This document shows positions 27,447 to 36,396 of a stretch of DNA of 64,000 bases, piece by piece. This DNA is from Dyella psychrodurans (GTDB lineage Bacteria; Pseudomonadota; Gammaproteobacteria; Xanthomonadales; Rhodanobacteraceae). Each line of letters opens with the position of its first letter. Position 1 is the stretch's first letter. The notes under the pieces are model-generated. The model was not told the origin of the DNA, made no database searches, and saw only the letters and a list, made by a program, of their open reading frames with translations. Location: positions 566,508 to 630,507 of the forward strand of contig NZ_QRBF01000002.1 of the NCBI RefSeq assembly GCF_003363265.1, read 5' to 3'. The position numbers were made by a program, and so were the translations under genes.

Positions 27447-27736
27447 AGGGATGCTCTGGTTCATTCTTCGCAGGCGTCACCAGCCCTGTCTGTTCGCAGG
27501 CCACAGGGCCGTCGGCGAAGGCAGACTGGCTGTCTGTCGAGACGGCGGGCCGAAGGCATGCGGACAGACAGGGCTGGCCCCGCGATTTGAAATTGAATGA
27601 TGGGGTGATGTCCAGAAGGCCCGCAGGCTGCGCCGCGCGGCTTGGCAAGACGGCCAGTCTTCCCGGCGCCACGCACCACAGCCTGCGAGCCTTCTGGACA
27701 TCATGCCGTCTGCGAAGAATGAATCAGAGCATCCCT
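27447..27736. repeat. MITE-like element with terminal inverted repeats and nested palindromes
   Basis: Two 27-bp ends (27447-27473 and 27710-27736) are inverted copies with one mismatch. Inside are a perfect 14-bp inverted pair (27480-27493 with 27564-27577) and a 24-bp pair with one mismatch (27607-27630 with 27679-27702). No frame in it encodes a recognisable protein. The structure suggests a non-autonomous transposable element or a large structured intergenic repeat between mvaB and the GNAT gene. I see no clear direct target duplication at the ends; GACTC on the left and GAGTC on the right extend the symmetry instead. Confidence 0.7.
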
Positions 27737-27787
27737 GAGGGAGTCACCAGCGTAACGACCCCGCGAGCCAGTGCAAGGTGCCGATGG

Positions 27788-28690
27788 TCAGGCCGACGCG
27801 GTGCGTGCTTTGGTCACGCGGCTTGCCGTGGGTTTGTTGAGCTGTGCGGCCAGCCAGGCGCCGGTGGCCACCAGGAGATCCAGGTTCACGCCGGTCTGCA
27901 TGCCCATGCCGTGCAGCATGTAGACCACGTCCTCGCTGGCGACGTTGCCCGTGGCACCCTTCGCGTAGGGGCATCCGCCCGTGCCGGAGACGGCGCTGTC
28001 GACCACGCGCACCCCTTCTTCCAGGCAGGCGAGGATATTGGCCAGCGCCTGGCCGTAGGTGTCGTGGAAGTGCACGGAAATGGCGTGCATGGGGACTTCC
28101 TGCGAGACCGCATGCAGCATCGCGCGCGCCTTGGCCGGCGTGCCGACGCCGATGGTGTCGCCGAGGGAGATTTCGTAGCAACCCATCTCGTGCAGCCGCT
28201 TCGCGACACTGACCACGTCGGCCACCGGTACGTCGCCCTGATACGGACAGCCCAGCACGGTGGACACATAACCGCGCACCTTCACGCCGTCGGCCTTGGC
28301 GCTGTCCAGTACCGGCTGGAAGCGGACCAGCGAATCGGCAATCGTCGCGTTGATGTTCGCGCGATTGAAGGCTTCGGAAGCCGCCGTGAACACCGACACT
28401 TCCTCCGCACCCGCCGCACGTGCGGCGCGATAGCCCTGTTCGTTGGGCACCAGTACCGGATAGCTCACGCCCGGAACCTTGCGGATGTTGCGAAACACTT
28501 CCTCCGCATCGGCCAGCTGAGGCACCCAGCGAGCGCTGACGAAGCTGGTCGCTTCGATGGTTTTGAGTCCGGTCGACGACAGACGATCGATCAACGCGAT
28601 CTTCACATCCGGTGGCAGCAGCGTTTTCTCGTTCTGCAACCCGTCGCGGGCGCCGACTTCGACGATGCGTACGAAATTCGAAGTGTCCAT
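27788..28690 (-). CDS. mvaB: Hydroxymethylglutaryl-CoA lyase
   Basis: This 300-residue TIM-barrel lyase splits HMG-CoA into acetoacetate and acetyl-CoA, the last step of leucine breakdown (LiuE). It shows EVGARDGLQNEK, ATSFVSARWVPQLAD, HFHDTYGQALAN and the signature SGTGGCPYAKGATGNVA with catalytic Cys near residue 240. It is the last gene of the liuC-cupin-mccA-mvaB group, 229 bases downstream of mccA. Confidence 0.95.
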   Translation of the reverse strand: MDTSNFVRIVEVGARDGLQNEKTLLPPDVKIALIDRLSSTGLKTIEATSFVSARWVPQLADAEEVFRNIRKVPGVSYPVLVPNEQGYRAARAAGAEEVSVFTAASEAFNRANINATIADSLVRFQPVLDSAKADGVKVRGYVSTVLGCPYQGDVPVADVVSVAKRLHEMGCYEISLGDTIGVGTPAKARAMLHAVSQEVPMHAISVHFHDTYGQALANILACLEEGVRVVDSAVSGTGGCPYAKGATGNVASEDVVYMLHGMGMQTGVNLDLLVATGAWLAAQLNKPTASRVTKARTASA

Positions 28691-28919
28691 GGGCGTCCGG
28701 TTACGACTGGGAGATTGAGCGGGAGTGCTGCAAGGGCGCGGAATCGGTGCCGGTTCGGATGAACGGACACGTGGATGTCAGGCGCTCGTCGCGAATGCGT
28801 CTCGCGATCGCGCACATGGCCATCGCGATGAATACTGCACAGCACATCCACGTTTGCATTGCCATACATACACGCCCACGCCAGGAAGCCGATGACGAAG
28901 TCTTCTATTTATCGGGTAA

Positions 28920-30917
28920 TTAATTTGTAAAACGCACCAGAACCGCGTCTGCCTCGACAAATTCGCCTTGTGTCGCGCTTACACTTTCAATGGTGCCGGA
29001 GCGCGGCGCCTTCAAGGCAAGCTCCATTTTCATGGCCTCCATGACCAGCACTTCCTGGCCTTCTTCCACCTTATCGCCCGCCTTGGCCTTTACTAAAACG
29101 ATGCGGCCGGGCATGGGTGCAATGATCTGGTTGCCGCCGCTGCCTTCCTTCGATTCCCATGCGAAGGCGGCAGCACGCGCGAGTGCGTAGCGTTGACCGT
29201 TTGTGTCGTGAAGCGATACGCGCTGTGCGTCGGCGTAAACCGGTAGCCGAATGCTTTCACCGTTGAATCTTGCGCTCAGCACGCCGCCGTTCAGTCGTGC
29301 ACCTAGCGCGTCGCAGCGGGCTTCGCCGTGCTGCAACTGGTAGTTGCCGTCGTGGCCGTGCGCTTCGATTTCGTAACGCTGATCGCGCAACGACAGCGCC
29401 ACGATGCGCTTGCCGGCGTGGCCGATGCGCCATGCATCCGCGCGCGACCAGGGCGAATAGGGGTCATGGGTGGACAGGGCGTCGGCGACCACCGCGCGTT
29501 CGTCGTGAAGCAGCGCGGCGATCGTGGCGGCGAACAGCACCTGATCGGGTACCACGGCGTCGCCGGTTAGGAATTCGTCAAGATGACGATCCAGATAGCC
29601 CGTGTCGATCCGGCCTTCGACCACGACCGGGTGACGCGACAGACGTTCGAGAAATGCGATGTTGGATTTCGGCCCGACGATCTCGCACTCGGCGAGCGCT
29701 TCGCGCAGACGCTGCAACGCTTGCGTGCGATCGGCGTCGTAAACGATAAGCTTGGCGATCATCGGATCGTAGAAAATGGTGACGGTGTCGCCTTCGATCA
29801 CGCCGCCGTCCAGGCGCACATGCCGCGACGGCGCCGGCAGCTTGAGCACACGCAGCTTGCCGGAGCCGGGCAGGAAGTTCTGGTCCGGATCTTCGGCATA
29901 CAGGCGCACTTCGATCGCGTGACCGTGCGCCTCGACCTGCTCCTGCCGCAACGGCAGTGCTTCTCCCGCGGCAACGCGAAGCTGCCATTCGACGAGATCG
30001 AGGCCAAGCGTTTCTTCCGTGACCGGATGCTCCACCTGCAAACGTGTGTTCATCTCCATGAAGAAGAACGTGCCGTCCTGTCCGACGATGAATTCCACCG
30101 TGCCCGCGCCGACGTAATTCACCGCTTTGGCGGCGGCGACGGCCGCTTCGCCCATCGCCTTGCGGCGCTCCGGCGTAAGAAAAGGCGAGGGCGTTTCTTC
30201 CAGCACCTTCTGATAGCGGCGTTGCGCGGAGCATTCGCGCTCGTTGAGGTGAATGATGTTGCCGTGCGTGTCACCGAACACCTGGAATTCGATGTGGCGC
30301 GGATGTTCGACGTAGCGTTCCAGGATCACGCGCGTATCGCCGAACGAACTGGCGGCTTCGCGTTGCGCCGACGCCAGTGCGTCAGCGAACTCTTTTTCGC
30401 TGCGAACAATCCGCATGCCTTTGCCGCCGCCGCCTGCCGCCGCCTTGATCATCAGGGGAAAGCTGGTCTTGCCTGCTTGTTCGGCGAGGAACGCCGCATC
30501 CTGGTTGTCGCCGTGATAGCCCGGCACCAGCGGCACCTGATGCTTCTCCATCAGCGCTTTCGCCGCCGCCTTCGAACCCATGGCGTCGATGCTTTCGGGC
30601 CGTGGGCCGATGAAAGCGATGCCCGCTTCGGTGCAGGCGCGCGCAAAGCCGGTGTTTTCCGACAGAAAACCGTAGCCGGGGTGAATCGCCTGCGCGCCGG
30701 ATTTTTTGGCGACGTCCAGGATCGCATCGCCGCGCAGATACGAATCGGCTGGCCGCGGGCCGCCGATCGGCCATGCTTCGTCGGCCAGGCGCACGTGCTG
30801 CGCGTCCTTGTCCGCTTCCGAGTACACCGCGATGGTGTGGATGCCCAAGCGCCGGCAGGTGCGGATGACGCGGCAGGCGATCTCGCCGCGGTTGGCAATC
30901 AATACGCGCTCAAACAT
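28920..30917 (-). CDS. mccA: Methylcrotonyl-CoA carboxylase, biotin-carboxylase/carrier subunit
   Basis: This is a 665-residue acyl-CoA carboxylase alpha subunit. The biotin carboxylase part (1 to about 450) has FERVLIANRGEIACRVIRT, KAAAGGGGKGMR, HIEFQVFGD and EMNTRLQVEHPVTE. It is followed by a linker domain and a C-terminal biotinyl domain with EAMKMEL (biotin Lys near 630). The neighbouring mvaB and liuC, with mccB elsewhere in the window, indicate the methylcrotonyl-CoA (leucine) enzyme rather than propionyl-CoA. The start at 30917 has AAGGA 7 bases upstream. Confidence 0.93.
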   Translation of the reverse strand: MFERVLIANRGEIACRVIRTCRRLGIHTIAVYSEADKDAQHVRLADEAWPIGGPRPADSYLRGDAILDVAKKSGAQAIHPGYGFLSENTGFARACTEAGIAFIGPRPESIDAMGSKAAAKALMEKHQVPLVPGYHGDNQDAAFLAEQAGKTSFPLMIKAAAGGGGKGMRIVRSEKEFADALASAQREAASSFGDTRVILERYVEHPRHIEFQVFGDTHGNIIHLNERECSAQRRYQKVLEETPSPFLTPERRKAMGEAAVAAAKAVNYVGAGTVEFIVGQDGTFFFMEMNTRLQVEHPVTEETLGLDLVEWQLRVAAGEALPLRQEQVEAHGHAIEVRLYAEDPDQNFLPGSGKLRVLKLPAPSRHVRLDGGVIEGDTVTIFYDPMIAKLIVYDADRTQALQRLREALAECEIVGPKSNIAFLERLSRHPVVVEGRIDTGYLDRHLDEFLTGDAVVPDQVLFAATIAALLHDERAVVADALSTHDPYSPWSRADAWRIGHAGKRIVALSLRDQRYEIEAHGHDGNYQLQHGEARCDALGARLNGGVLSARFNGESIRLPVYADAQRVSLHDTNGQRYALARAAAFAWESKEGSGGNQIIAPMPGRIVLVKAKAGDKVEEGQEVLVMEAMKMELALKAPRSGTIESVSATQGEFVEADAVLVRFTN

Positions 30918-31019
30918 GCGAGATCCTTGCGGGGAATACGGGGGCTGCAAACCTGCCAAAACTATCAGATTTGCATGTATTAGCCGATGCGCGGCGCAGC
31001 ATGCGGCACGTATTGGCAG

Positions 31020-31538
31020 TTATTCGCCGTCCCAATAGTCCAGCGAATCCTCGGGGCGGCCGATCACGCGCACTTGCCGGGGAAGCGGCTTGCCGGACGC
31101 ATCGCCGGGTGCGAAGGCGAGGTACTTGCCCGAATCGGGGTATTCGCAAATTTCTGCTTCGGATTGATTGCTCACGGCAAGGTAGCGAAGTTCGACGTCG
31201 CCGGTGTTGATGATCTGGTGCGCTGTCTCGTGGCCGCCGGTCGGACAGGCGATGATGTCGCCCGCGCGGAGCGGATGACGTGCATCGCCGTAACGCAGTT
31301 CGCCCGTACCTTCGAGAATGAAGAACATTTCCTCCTCGACGCGATGGCTGTGAAACGGGCAGTTGCGTTTGCCGGGTGCTACCACAGTGAGGTTGTAGCC
31401 GAGCTTGCGCGCGCCGATCCGGCTGGCGATTTCGCCCCAGCGGATGTCGTACTGCTGCGCGTTCGTGCCTTTGGGGGCGTGATCGGCGGAAGGCGTTTCG
31501 ATGACGACTTCGTCGAGGTTGAGGACGGGCTTGGTCAT
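31020..31538 (-). CDS. Cupin-domain protein in the leucine catabolic operon
   Basis: This 172-residue single-cupin protein has the metal site PFHSHRVEEEMFFILEGTGELRYG and GDIIACPTGGHETAHQIINTG. It lies between liuC and mccA (16 and about 100 bases), on the same strand. Proteins of this type are often annotated only as cupin or mannose-6-phosphate-isomerase-like. No reaction in leucine catabolism needs one, so the role is open. Confidence 0.85.
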   Translation of the reverse strand: MTKPVLNLDEVVIETPSADHAPKGTNAQQYDIRWGEIASRIGARKLGYNLTVVAPGKRNCPFHSHRVEEEMFFILEGTGELRYGDARHPLRAGDIIACPTGGHETAHQIINTGDVELRYLAVSNQSEAEICEYPDSGKYLAFAPGDASGKPLPRQVRVIGRPEDSLDYWDGE

Positions 31539-31553
31539 GGCGACTCCTGACGC

Positions 31554-32348
31554 TCAGGTATGGGCGCTCCACGCGGGCGCGCGTTTGTCGAGAAAGGCGC
31601 CCAGTCCTTCCTGCCCCTCTTCGGATATGCGTAGCCGCGCGATTAGAGCGGCATTGTCGCGGTCCATACGTTCGGCCGCTTCTTCGGTCAATCCGTGCAT
31701 GCCGAACGCCAGCTGTTTCGCTTCGTGCTGCGCCACCGGGCCGGCCTTGGCGAGCAGCTTGAGCACGTTGTGCACGGTGTCGTCGAGATATTCGGCCGGC
31801 ACGGATTGATGCAACAGCCCGATCTGCGCGGCCGTGTCGGCATCGAAGATTTCGCCCGTAAGGAACAGGCGGCGCGCGTTGCGCAAACCGATCGCGGCGA
31901 TCACGTAAGGCGAAATCACCGCAGGCACCAAGCCGAGCTTCACTTCGGTCAAACCGAATTTCGCGGTATCCACGCCGATGGCGATATCGCAGCAGGCCAC
32001 CAGGCCGACGCCGCCGCCGTACGCCGCGCCGTTGACGCGGGCGATGGTGGGCTTGGGCAGGAATTGCAGGGTACGCATCAGTTCGGCCAGCCGCAGGGAG
32101 TCGTCGCGGTTTTCGGCCTCGCTGGCCTTGGCCATGCCGCGCATCCAGTTGAGATCCGCGCCGGCGGAAAAACTCGCGCCCACGCCGGTGACCACCACCG
32201 CGCGCACGGCCGGGTCGCTACCCGCCGATTTCAGCGCTTCGGTGAGATCGGCGATCAGGCGGTCGTCGAAGGCGTTGTGGACTTCCGGGCGGTTCAGGCG
32301 GAGCTCGCGGATGCCGTTGTGGTCGGCGATTTGGACGGCGCTGGTCAT
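31554..32348 (-). CDS. liuC: Methylglutaconyl-CoA hydratase (enoyl-CoA hydratase family)
   Basis: This 264-residue crotonase-fold enzyme has ELRLNRPEVHNAFDDRLI, SFSAGADLNWMRGMA (oxyanion-hole segment) and VNGAAYGGGVGLVACCDIAI. The sequence ADLNWMRGMA and the operon with mccA and mvaB support 3-methylglutaconyl-CoA hydratase rather than a general beta-oxidation hydratase. It is the first gene of its minus-strand operon. The start at 32348 has AGGA about 9 bases upstream. Confidence 0.88.
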   Translation of the reverse strand: MTSAVQIADHNGIRELRLNRPEVHNAFDDRLIADLTEALKSAGSDPAVRAVVVTGVGASFSAGADLNWMRGMAKASEAENRDDSLRLAELMRTLQFLPKPTIARVNGAAYGGGVGLVACCDIAIGVDTAKFGLTEVKLGLVPAVISPYVIAAIGLRNARRLFLTGEIFDADTAAQIGLLHQSVPAEYLDDTVHNVLKLLAKAGPVAQHEAKQLAFGMHGLTEEAAERMDRDNAALIARLRISEEGQEGLGAFLDKRAPAWSAHT

Positions 32349-32439
32349 GGGGAGAATCCTGGAATCAAACGGGGGCATCTTAACCACAGGTTGTTAAGAA
32401 TGACCGTTCCACTGCACTTAATGCGAAAAGTGGTTACAA

Positions 32440-32454
32440 TGCGAACCATTCTTA
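32440..32454 (+). promoter_or_regulatory. Candidate Fur box over the feo promoter
   Basis: TGCGAACCATTCTTA resembles the 7-1-7 Fur repeat (TGATAAT-C-ATTATCA) at 9 of 14 arm positions plus the central base. It abuts a TACAAT -10-like hexamer at 32435-32440, 33 bases before the feoA start. Iron repression of feoAB by Fur is well known; this site is an inference. Confidence 0.45.
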
Positions 32455-32472
32455 TTTAGAAAGCTGCCAACC

Positions 32473-32721
32473 GTGCGCCTGTCCGACCTGCCGAAAGGTG
32501 CTTCTGCTGTGGTTGAACGAGTTGAAGATGCCCATCCCGACGACCCTATTGCGCAGCGTCTGCGCGATCTGGGTTTCGTCGAAGGCGAGCGGGTGCGGCT
32601 GGTGGCGCGCGGACCGATCGGAGCGGATCCCTTGTTGATCCAGATCGGCTCGACGCGTTTCGCGCTTCGGCGCGCGGAAGCGGCGCGGGTCAGTGTGCGG
32701 GCGCAGGAGGAGGTTGCATGA
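32473..32721 (+). CDS. feoA: Ferrous iron transport protein A
   Basis: This 82-residue SH3-like FeoA has MRLSDLPKGASAVVERVE, RLRDLGFVEGERVRLVARGPIGADPLLIQIG and the terminal RRAEAARVSV. It starts with GTG. Its stop overlaps feoB by 4 bases. FeoA is a small cytoplasmic partner needed for FeoB-mediated iron(II) uptake. Confidence 0.93.
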   Translation: MRLSDLPKGASAVVERVEDAHPDDPIAQRLRDLGFVEGERVRLVARGPIGADPLLIQIGSTRFALRRAEAARVSVRAQEEVA

Positions 32722-34559
32722 GCGCCAATACGCTGCGCATTGCCCTGGTCGGCAATCCCAACTGCGGAAAGACCGCGTTGTTCAACCAGCTCACCGGCGG
32801 CCGCCAAAAGGTGGCCAATTACGCAGGTGTGACGGTGGAGCGCAAGGAAGGGCGCTTTACCGCGCCTTCCGGTCGCGTGTTGCAGATACTGGATCTGCCC
32901 GGCACGTACAGCTTCGATGCCGCCAGTCCTGACGAACAGATCACCCGCGATGTGCTGGAAGGCAATTACCCTGGCGAGGCGGCGCCGGATCTTATCGTCT
33001 GCGTGGCCGACGCCACCAACCTGCGGCTGCATCTGCGTTTCGTGCTCGAAGTGAAGCGACTCGGCCGTCCGGTAGTCATGGCGTTGAACATGATGGACAC
33101 CGCGCGTCGTCGCGGCATCCAGATCGATGTTCCCGAATTGCAGCGCCGTCTCGGCTTGCCGGTGGTCGAAACCATTGCGGTGAAGCGCGGTGGTGCGCGT
33201 GCGCTGATCGAACGCGTGGATGGCGAAGTGCCGGAAGCCGCGCCCGCGCAAGCCGACGATGCCGCCAGCCGCGCGGGTCTGCATGCGCAGGTGCGCGAAT
33301 TGCTCGATGCGACCGTTCACATGCCGCGCGCCACGGACGTGCTGGACGATGCGCTCGACCGCTGGGCGCTGCATCCGGTGTTCGGCCTGATGATTCTCGC
33401 CGTGGTGATGTTCCTGGTGTTCCAGGCGGTGTATTCCTTCGGCAAGCCGATGAGCGATCTGATCGGCGACGGCTTCGACTGGCTGGGTGCGCATCTCGCC
33501 GTCTGGTTGCCGGAAGGTCCGCTGCGCGGATTGCTGAAGGACGGTATCTGCACGGGTCTCGGCACGGTGCTTGGCTTCCTGCCGGAAATCCTCGTGCTGT
33601 TCTTCTTCATCCTCACGCTGGAGGAGTCCGGCTATCTGCCGCGCGCGGCGTTCCTGCTGGATCGCTTGATGCTGTCGGTGGGACTGACAGGACGCTCCTT
33701 CATTCCGCTGCTGTCGAGTTTTGCCTGCGCCATTCCCGGCATCATGGGTACGCGCAGCATCCAGGACCCGCGCGATCGTCTCGCTACCATTCTGGTGGCG
33801 CCGCTCATGACGTGCTCGGCGCGATTGCCGGTCTATGCGCTGCTGATCGGCGCGTTCATTCCGATGCACCGCGTGTTCGGCATTTTCAACCTGCAAGGCC
33901 TGGTGTTGTTTGCGCTGTACGTCGCGGGCATCTGCGGCGCCATGCTGGTGGGTTGGGTGATCAAGCACATACGTCGCGACCGCAGCGAACATGCCTTGCT
34001 GATGGAGCTGCCGTCGTACCGCATGCCGCAGCCGCGCGACGTGGCGATTGGCTTGTATGAGCGCGGCGCGATCTTTCTCAAGCGTTTGACCGGCGTGATT
34101 CTCGCGCTGACGGTACTGATGTGGTTCATTTCCACCTTCCCGTCGCCGCCGGCAGGCGCAGCCGGTCCGGCGATCAACTACAGCATTGCCGGCTATCTCG
34201 GCCGCGGGTTGCAGTATGTCTTTGCGCCACTGGGTTTCAATTGGCAGATCAGCCTGTCGTTGATTCCCGCCTTTGCGGCGCGCGAAACCGCCGTCGCCGC
34301 GTTGGCGACCGTGTACGCGGTGGGCGGCGATGCGCAGACCGCCGGACTGGCGCACGCGCTGACCGCGAATTTCTCGCTGGCGTCCGCGCTGTCGCTGCTG
34401 GTGTGGTTTGCGTTTGCGCCGCAGTGCATGTCCACGCTGGCCGTGATTCGCCGCGAAACCAATTCGTGGCGCAATGTGGCCATCTCTTTCAGCTACATGT
34501 TTGTGGTCGCTTATGCGGCGTCGCTGATCACTTATCAGGTGACGAGGCTGTTCCTGTGA
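32718..34559 (+). CDS. feoB: Ferrous iron transporter B
   Basis: This 613-residue protein has an N-terminal G domain (GNPNCGKTALFNQLTG at 12-27, DLPGTYSF, NMMDTARRRG). It is followed by a membrane domain with two Gate motifs, including FIPLLSSFACAIPGIMGTR and SLIPAFAARETAVAALA. The overall size is at the short end for FeoB; the intracellular spacer domain is compact. It lies between feoA and a Cys-rich membrane protein, all overlapping by 4 bases, so one operon. Confidence 0.95.
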   Translation: MSANTLRIALVGNPNCGKTALFNQLTGGRQKVANYAGVTVERKEGRFTAPSGRVLQILDLPGTYSFDAASPDEQITRDVLEGNYPGEAAPDLIVCVADATNLRLHLRFVLEVKRLGRPVVMALNMMDTARRRGIQIDVPELQRRLGLPVVETIAVKRGGARALIERVDGEVPEAAPAQADDAASRAGLHAQVRELLDATVHMPRATDVLDDALDRWALHPVFGLMILAVVMFLVFQAVYSFGKPMSDLIGDGFDWLGAHLAVWLPEGPLRGLLKDGICTGLGTVLGFLPEILVLFFFILTLEESGYLPRAAFLLDRLMLSVGLTGRSFIPLLSSFACAIPGIMGTRSIQDPRDRLATILVAPLMTCSARLPVYALLIGAFIPMHRVFGIFNLQGLVLFALYVAGICGAMLVGWVIKHIRRDRSEHALLMELPSYRMPQPRDVAIGLYERGAIFLKRLTGVILALTVLMWFISTFPSPPAGAAGPAINYSIAGYLGRGLQYVFAPLGFNWQISLSLIPAFAARETAVAALATVYAVGGDAQTAGLAHALTANFSLASALSLLVWFAFAPQCMSTLAVIRRETNSWRNVAISFSYMFVVAYAASLITYQVTRLFL

Positions 34560-34858
34560 GTACGAACCTGCTTGTGCAGTATGTGGTGATCGGTCTGGTG
34601 GTGTTCGCCAGTGCGCTGGTTGCGTTCCGCAAGCTCGCGCCGCAGCTGACCAATCGATGGCTGGCCGCGGCGTCGATTCATTTCAGCCAGCCAGGACATG
34701 CGGCATGGCTGCGCGGCGTCGGGCGTCGCCTGCAACCCAAACAGGCCACCGGCAACTGCAGCGACGGCTGCAGCACGTGTGGTGCCTGCGGTCCCAAGCC
34801 GCCCGCCGCGGCCCATTCCGATGTGCGGCCTCTGGAATTTCGTCCGCGCTCCAAGTAA
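34556..34858 (+). CDS. FeoB-associated Cys-rich membrane protein (FeoC-position)
   Basis: This 100-residue protein starts at GTG 34556 inside the feoB stop (GTGA). One N-terminal membrane helix (LLVQYVVIGLVVFASALVAF) is followed by a basic stretch, a cysteine cluster CSDGCSTCGACG (CX3CX2CX2C) and a Pro-rich tail. The position and cysteine cluster recall the FeoB-associated Cys-rich family and the iron-sulfur FeoC of enterics, though the sequence differs. A role in sensing or handling iron at the membrane is an inference. Confidence 0.75.
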   Translation: MSTNLLVQYVVIGLVVFASALVAFRKLAPQLTNRWLAAASIHFSQPGHAAWLRGVGRRLQPKQATGNCSDGCSTCGACGPKPPAAAHSDVRPLEFRPRSK

Positions 34859-35193
34859 GTCCCCGGCAGGGCTGCGCCCTGTTGCCTGACCGGCCCTAGG
34901 TCCACCTCCAATCCCTTCTCCCCGTAGGTCGTGCCCCCGAGCAGTCGGGATCGCCGCGACTTGCGGATCCTTGCGTTTACGCCGCCTGGGCTTTCTGCCA
35001 AGACCCATTCCATGCCTCCGCGTGGCGGATCACTGCGCCTGAAGAGCCGGCCCTGACGAGGCTGAGGGCTGCCGGCTGTCATTTTCCTATTACGAAAGGA
35101 TATGACAGGACTTGCAAGTTGTGTTTGGTTTCGAATACCGTGCGTTTGTCGTTTCGCAATATTTCGATTTGCGTCAAATTTTATCGGAAGCTT
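34859..35193. other. Intergenic region with a terminator-like hairpin
   Basis: This is a 335-base gap with no gene I can support. An imperfect hairpin (35045-35050 with 35072-35077, plus 35051-35054 with 35065-35068) is followed by ATTTT. It may end the feo transcript. The AT-rich stretch just before 35194 probably holds the promoter of the SIS gene, but no clear hexamers stand out. Confidence 0.4.
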
Positions 35194-36396
35194 ATGCCAG
35201 CCAAGCTCGTCCGGGTCACCCCGACCATCGAATCGTTGAGCTCAGCGTCGCCTGCCGAGCAGGTTCGCCTGGGCTACGCCGACACGTTGCGGGAAATCCT
35301 GCAGCAGCCGGCGAGCTGGCGCGATACGGCGGCAAGGCTCGTCGGGGCTGAGGTCAGCGGACAGTTGCGCAGCCTGGTGGCGCGGCAGCCCGGGCATATC
35401 GTGCTGACCGGCTCGGGCAGTTCCGTGTACGTCGGCGAGTGCCTCGCGCCTGCGCTGCAGGCGGGCCTTGGCGTGCCGAGTCAGGCCATTCCGGCGGGCA
35501 CCTTGCTCACCCACCCGCGCGGCACGTTGCCGCGCGGATCGGGTTTGCTGGTGTCCATCGCACGTTCCGGCGACAGCCCGGAAAGCGCCAGCGTGGTGGA
35601 CCAGGTTCTGCAGGCGGAGCCGTACTACCGGCATCTGGTCATCACCTGCAATCCGCAGGGGCGGCTCGCCACTGGCTACCGCAACGAACCGCGCGTGAGC
35701 GTGCTGCAACTGGACGAGCGCACCAATGACCGCAGTCTGGTCATGACCAGCAGCTTCACCAATCTGCTGCTGGCGGGCACCGGCCTGCTGCATGCGACGA
35801 CGGACGACACCTCCACCGGATTGGCGGATCTGGCCGCGGACATCGCAACACAGATGTTCGAGCGTTATGGCGACGCCCTGCTCGAAGCGGGAAGCACCGA
35901 TGTCGATGCCGTGATGTATCTGGGCAGCGGCGCATCGTTCGGCGCGGCACGCGAGTCGGCGCTGAAGATGCTGGAAATGTCCGGCGGTGCCGTCACCGCC
36001 ATGTGCGAAACCTATCTCGGATTGCGCCACGGCCCGATGTCCTGGTTGAAGCGCCCGTCGCCGGTCGTGGCCTTCCTTTCCTGCGAACCGCACATACGCG
36101 CTTACGAAACGGATCTGTTGCGCGAGCTGGCGCAAAAACAGCTCGGCGGCATGCGCATCGTGGTGGGCGAACGCATACCGGCGGATCTGATCGGCACCAA
36201 CGATCTGGCCATCGATCTTCCCGGTCTGTCGGGGCTGGACGAAGCGCAGCAAGCGATGTTGCAAGTGACAGTGGGGCAGTTGCTGGCGTTGGCGCGCTGT
36301 CTCGCGCTCGGCCAGCTGCCCGATGCGCCCGCGCAGGGCGTGTTGACGCGCGTGGTGGAGACCTTCGCGATCCATGGCGGAGTGCGACACGCATGA
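35194..36396 (+). CDS. SIS-domain protein, AgaS/NagB-II-like sugar-phosphate isomerase-deaminase
   Basis: This 400-residue protein has two SIS domains. The first shows LTGSGSSVYVGECLAP and SIARSGDSPESASVV; the second shows MYLGSGASFGAARESALKM and ETYLGLRHGPMSWL. TNDRSLVMTSSFTNLLL is typical of AgaS. AgaS-type proteins deaminate or isomerise aminosugar phosphates, and relatives act as glucosamine-6-P deaminases in chitin/GlcNAc catabolism. The start at 35194 has GGAAG just upstream. A TonB-dependent receptor follows, so a sugar uptake unit is possible. Confidence 0.82.
   Translation: MPAKLVRVTPTIESLSSASPAEQVRLGYADTLREILQQPASWRDTAARLVGAEVSGQLRSLVARQPGHIVLTGSGSSVYVGECLAPALQAGLGVPSQAIPAGTLLTHPRGTLPRGSGLLVSIARSGDSPESASVVDQVLQAEPYYRHLVITCNPQGRLATGYRNEPRVSVLQLDERTNDRSLVMTSSFTNLLLAGTGLLHATTDDTSTGLADLAADIATQMFERYGDALLEAGSTDVDAVMYLGSGASFGAARESALKMLEMSGGAVTAMCETYLGLRHGPMSWLKRPSPVVAFLSCEPHIRAYETDLLRELAQKQLGGMRIVVGERIPADLIGTNDLAIDLPGLSGLDEAQQAMLQVTVGQLLALARCLALGQLPDAPAQGVLTRVVETFAIHGGVRHA

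Noticed and set aside
27461-27704. Several overlapping short frames inside the repeat element
   Set aside because: Their residues simply translate the inverted repeats (Cys/Arg/Pro-rich), and they have no ribosome-binding site or homology pattern.
28691-28919. Short frame between mvaB and mccA on the minus strand
   Set aside because: Its product is Arg/Cys-rich without a motif and would run into the end of mccA. The gap seems to be plain intergenic DNA.
32418-34355. Very long minus-strand open frame (645 codons) opposite feoB
   Set aside because: It is composed of Arg/Gln/His-rich sequence typical of antisense frames in high-GC DNA, lies wholly opposite a clear feoB, and has no domain.
34859-35193. 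Small minus-strand frame spanning the gap after the feo operon
   Set aside because: Most of it lies opposite the Cys-rich gene and feoB, with no Shine-Dalgarno and no conserved pattern.
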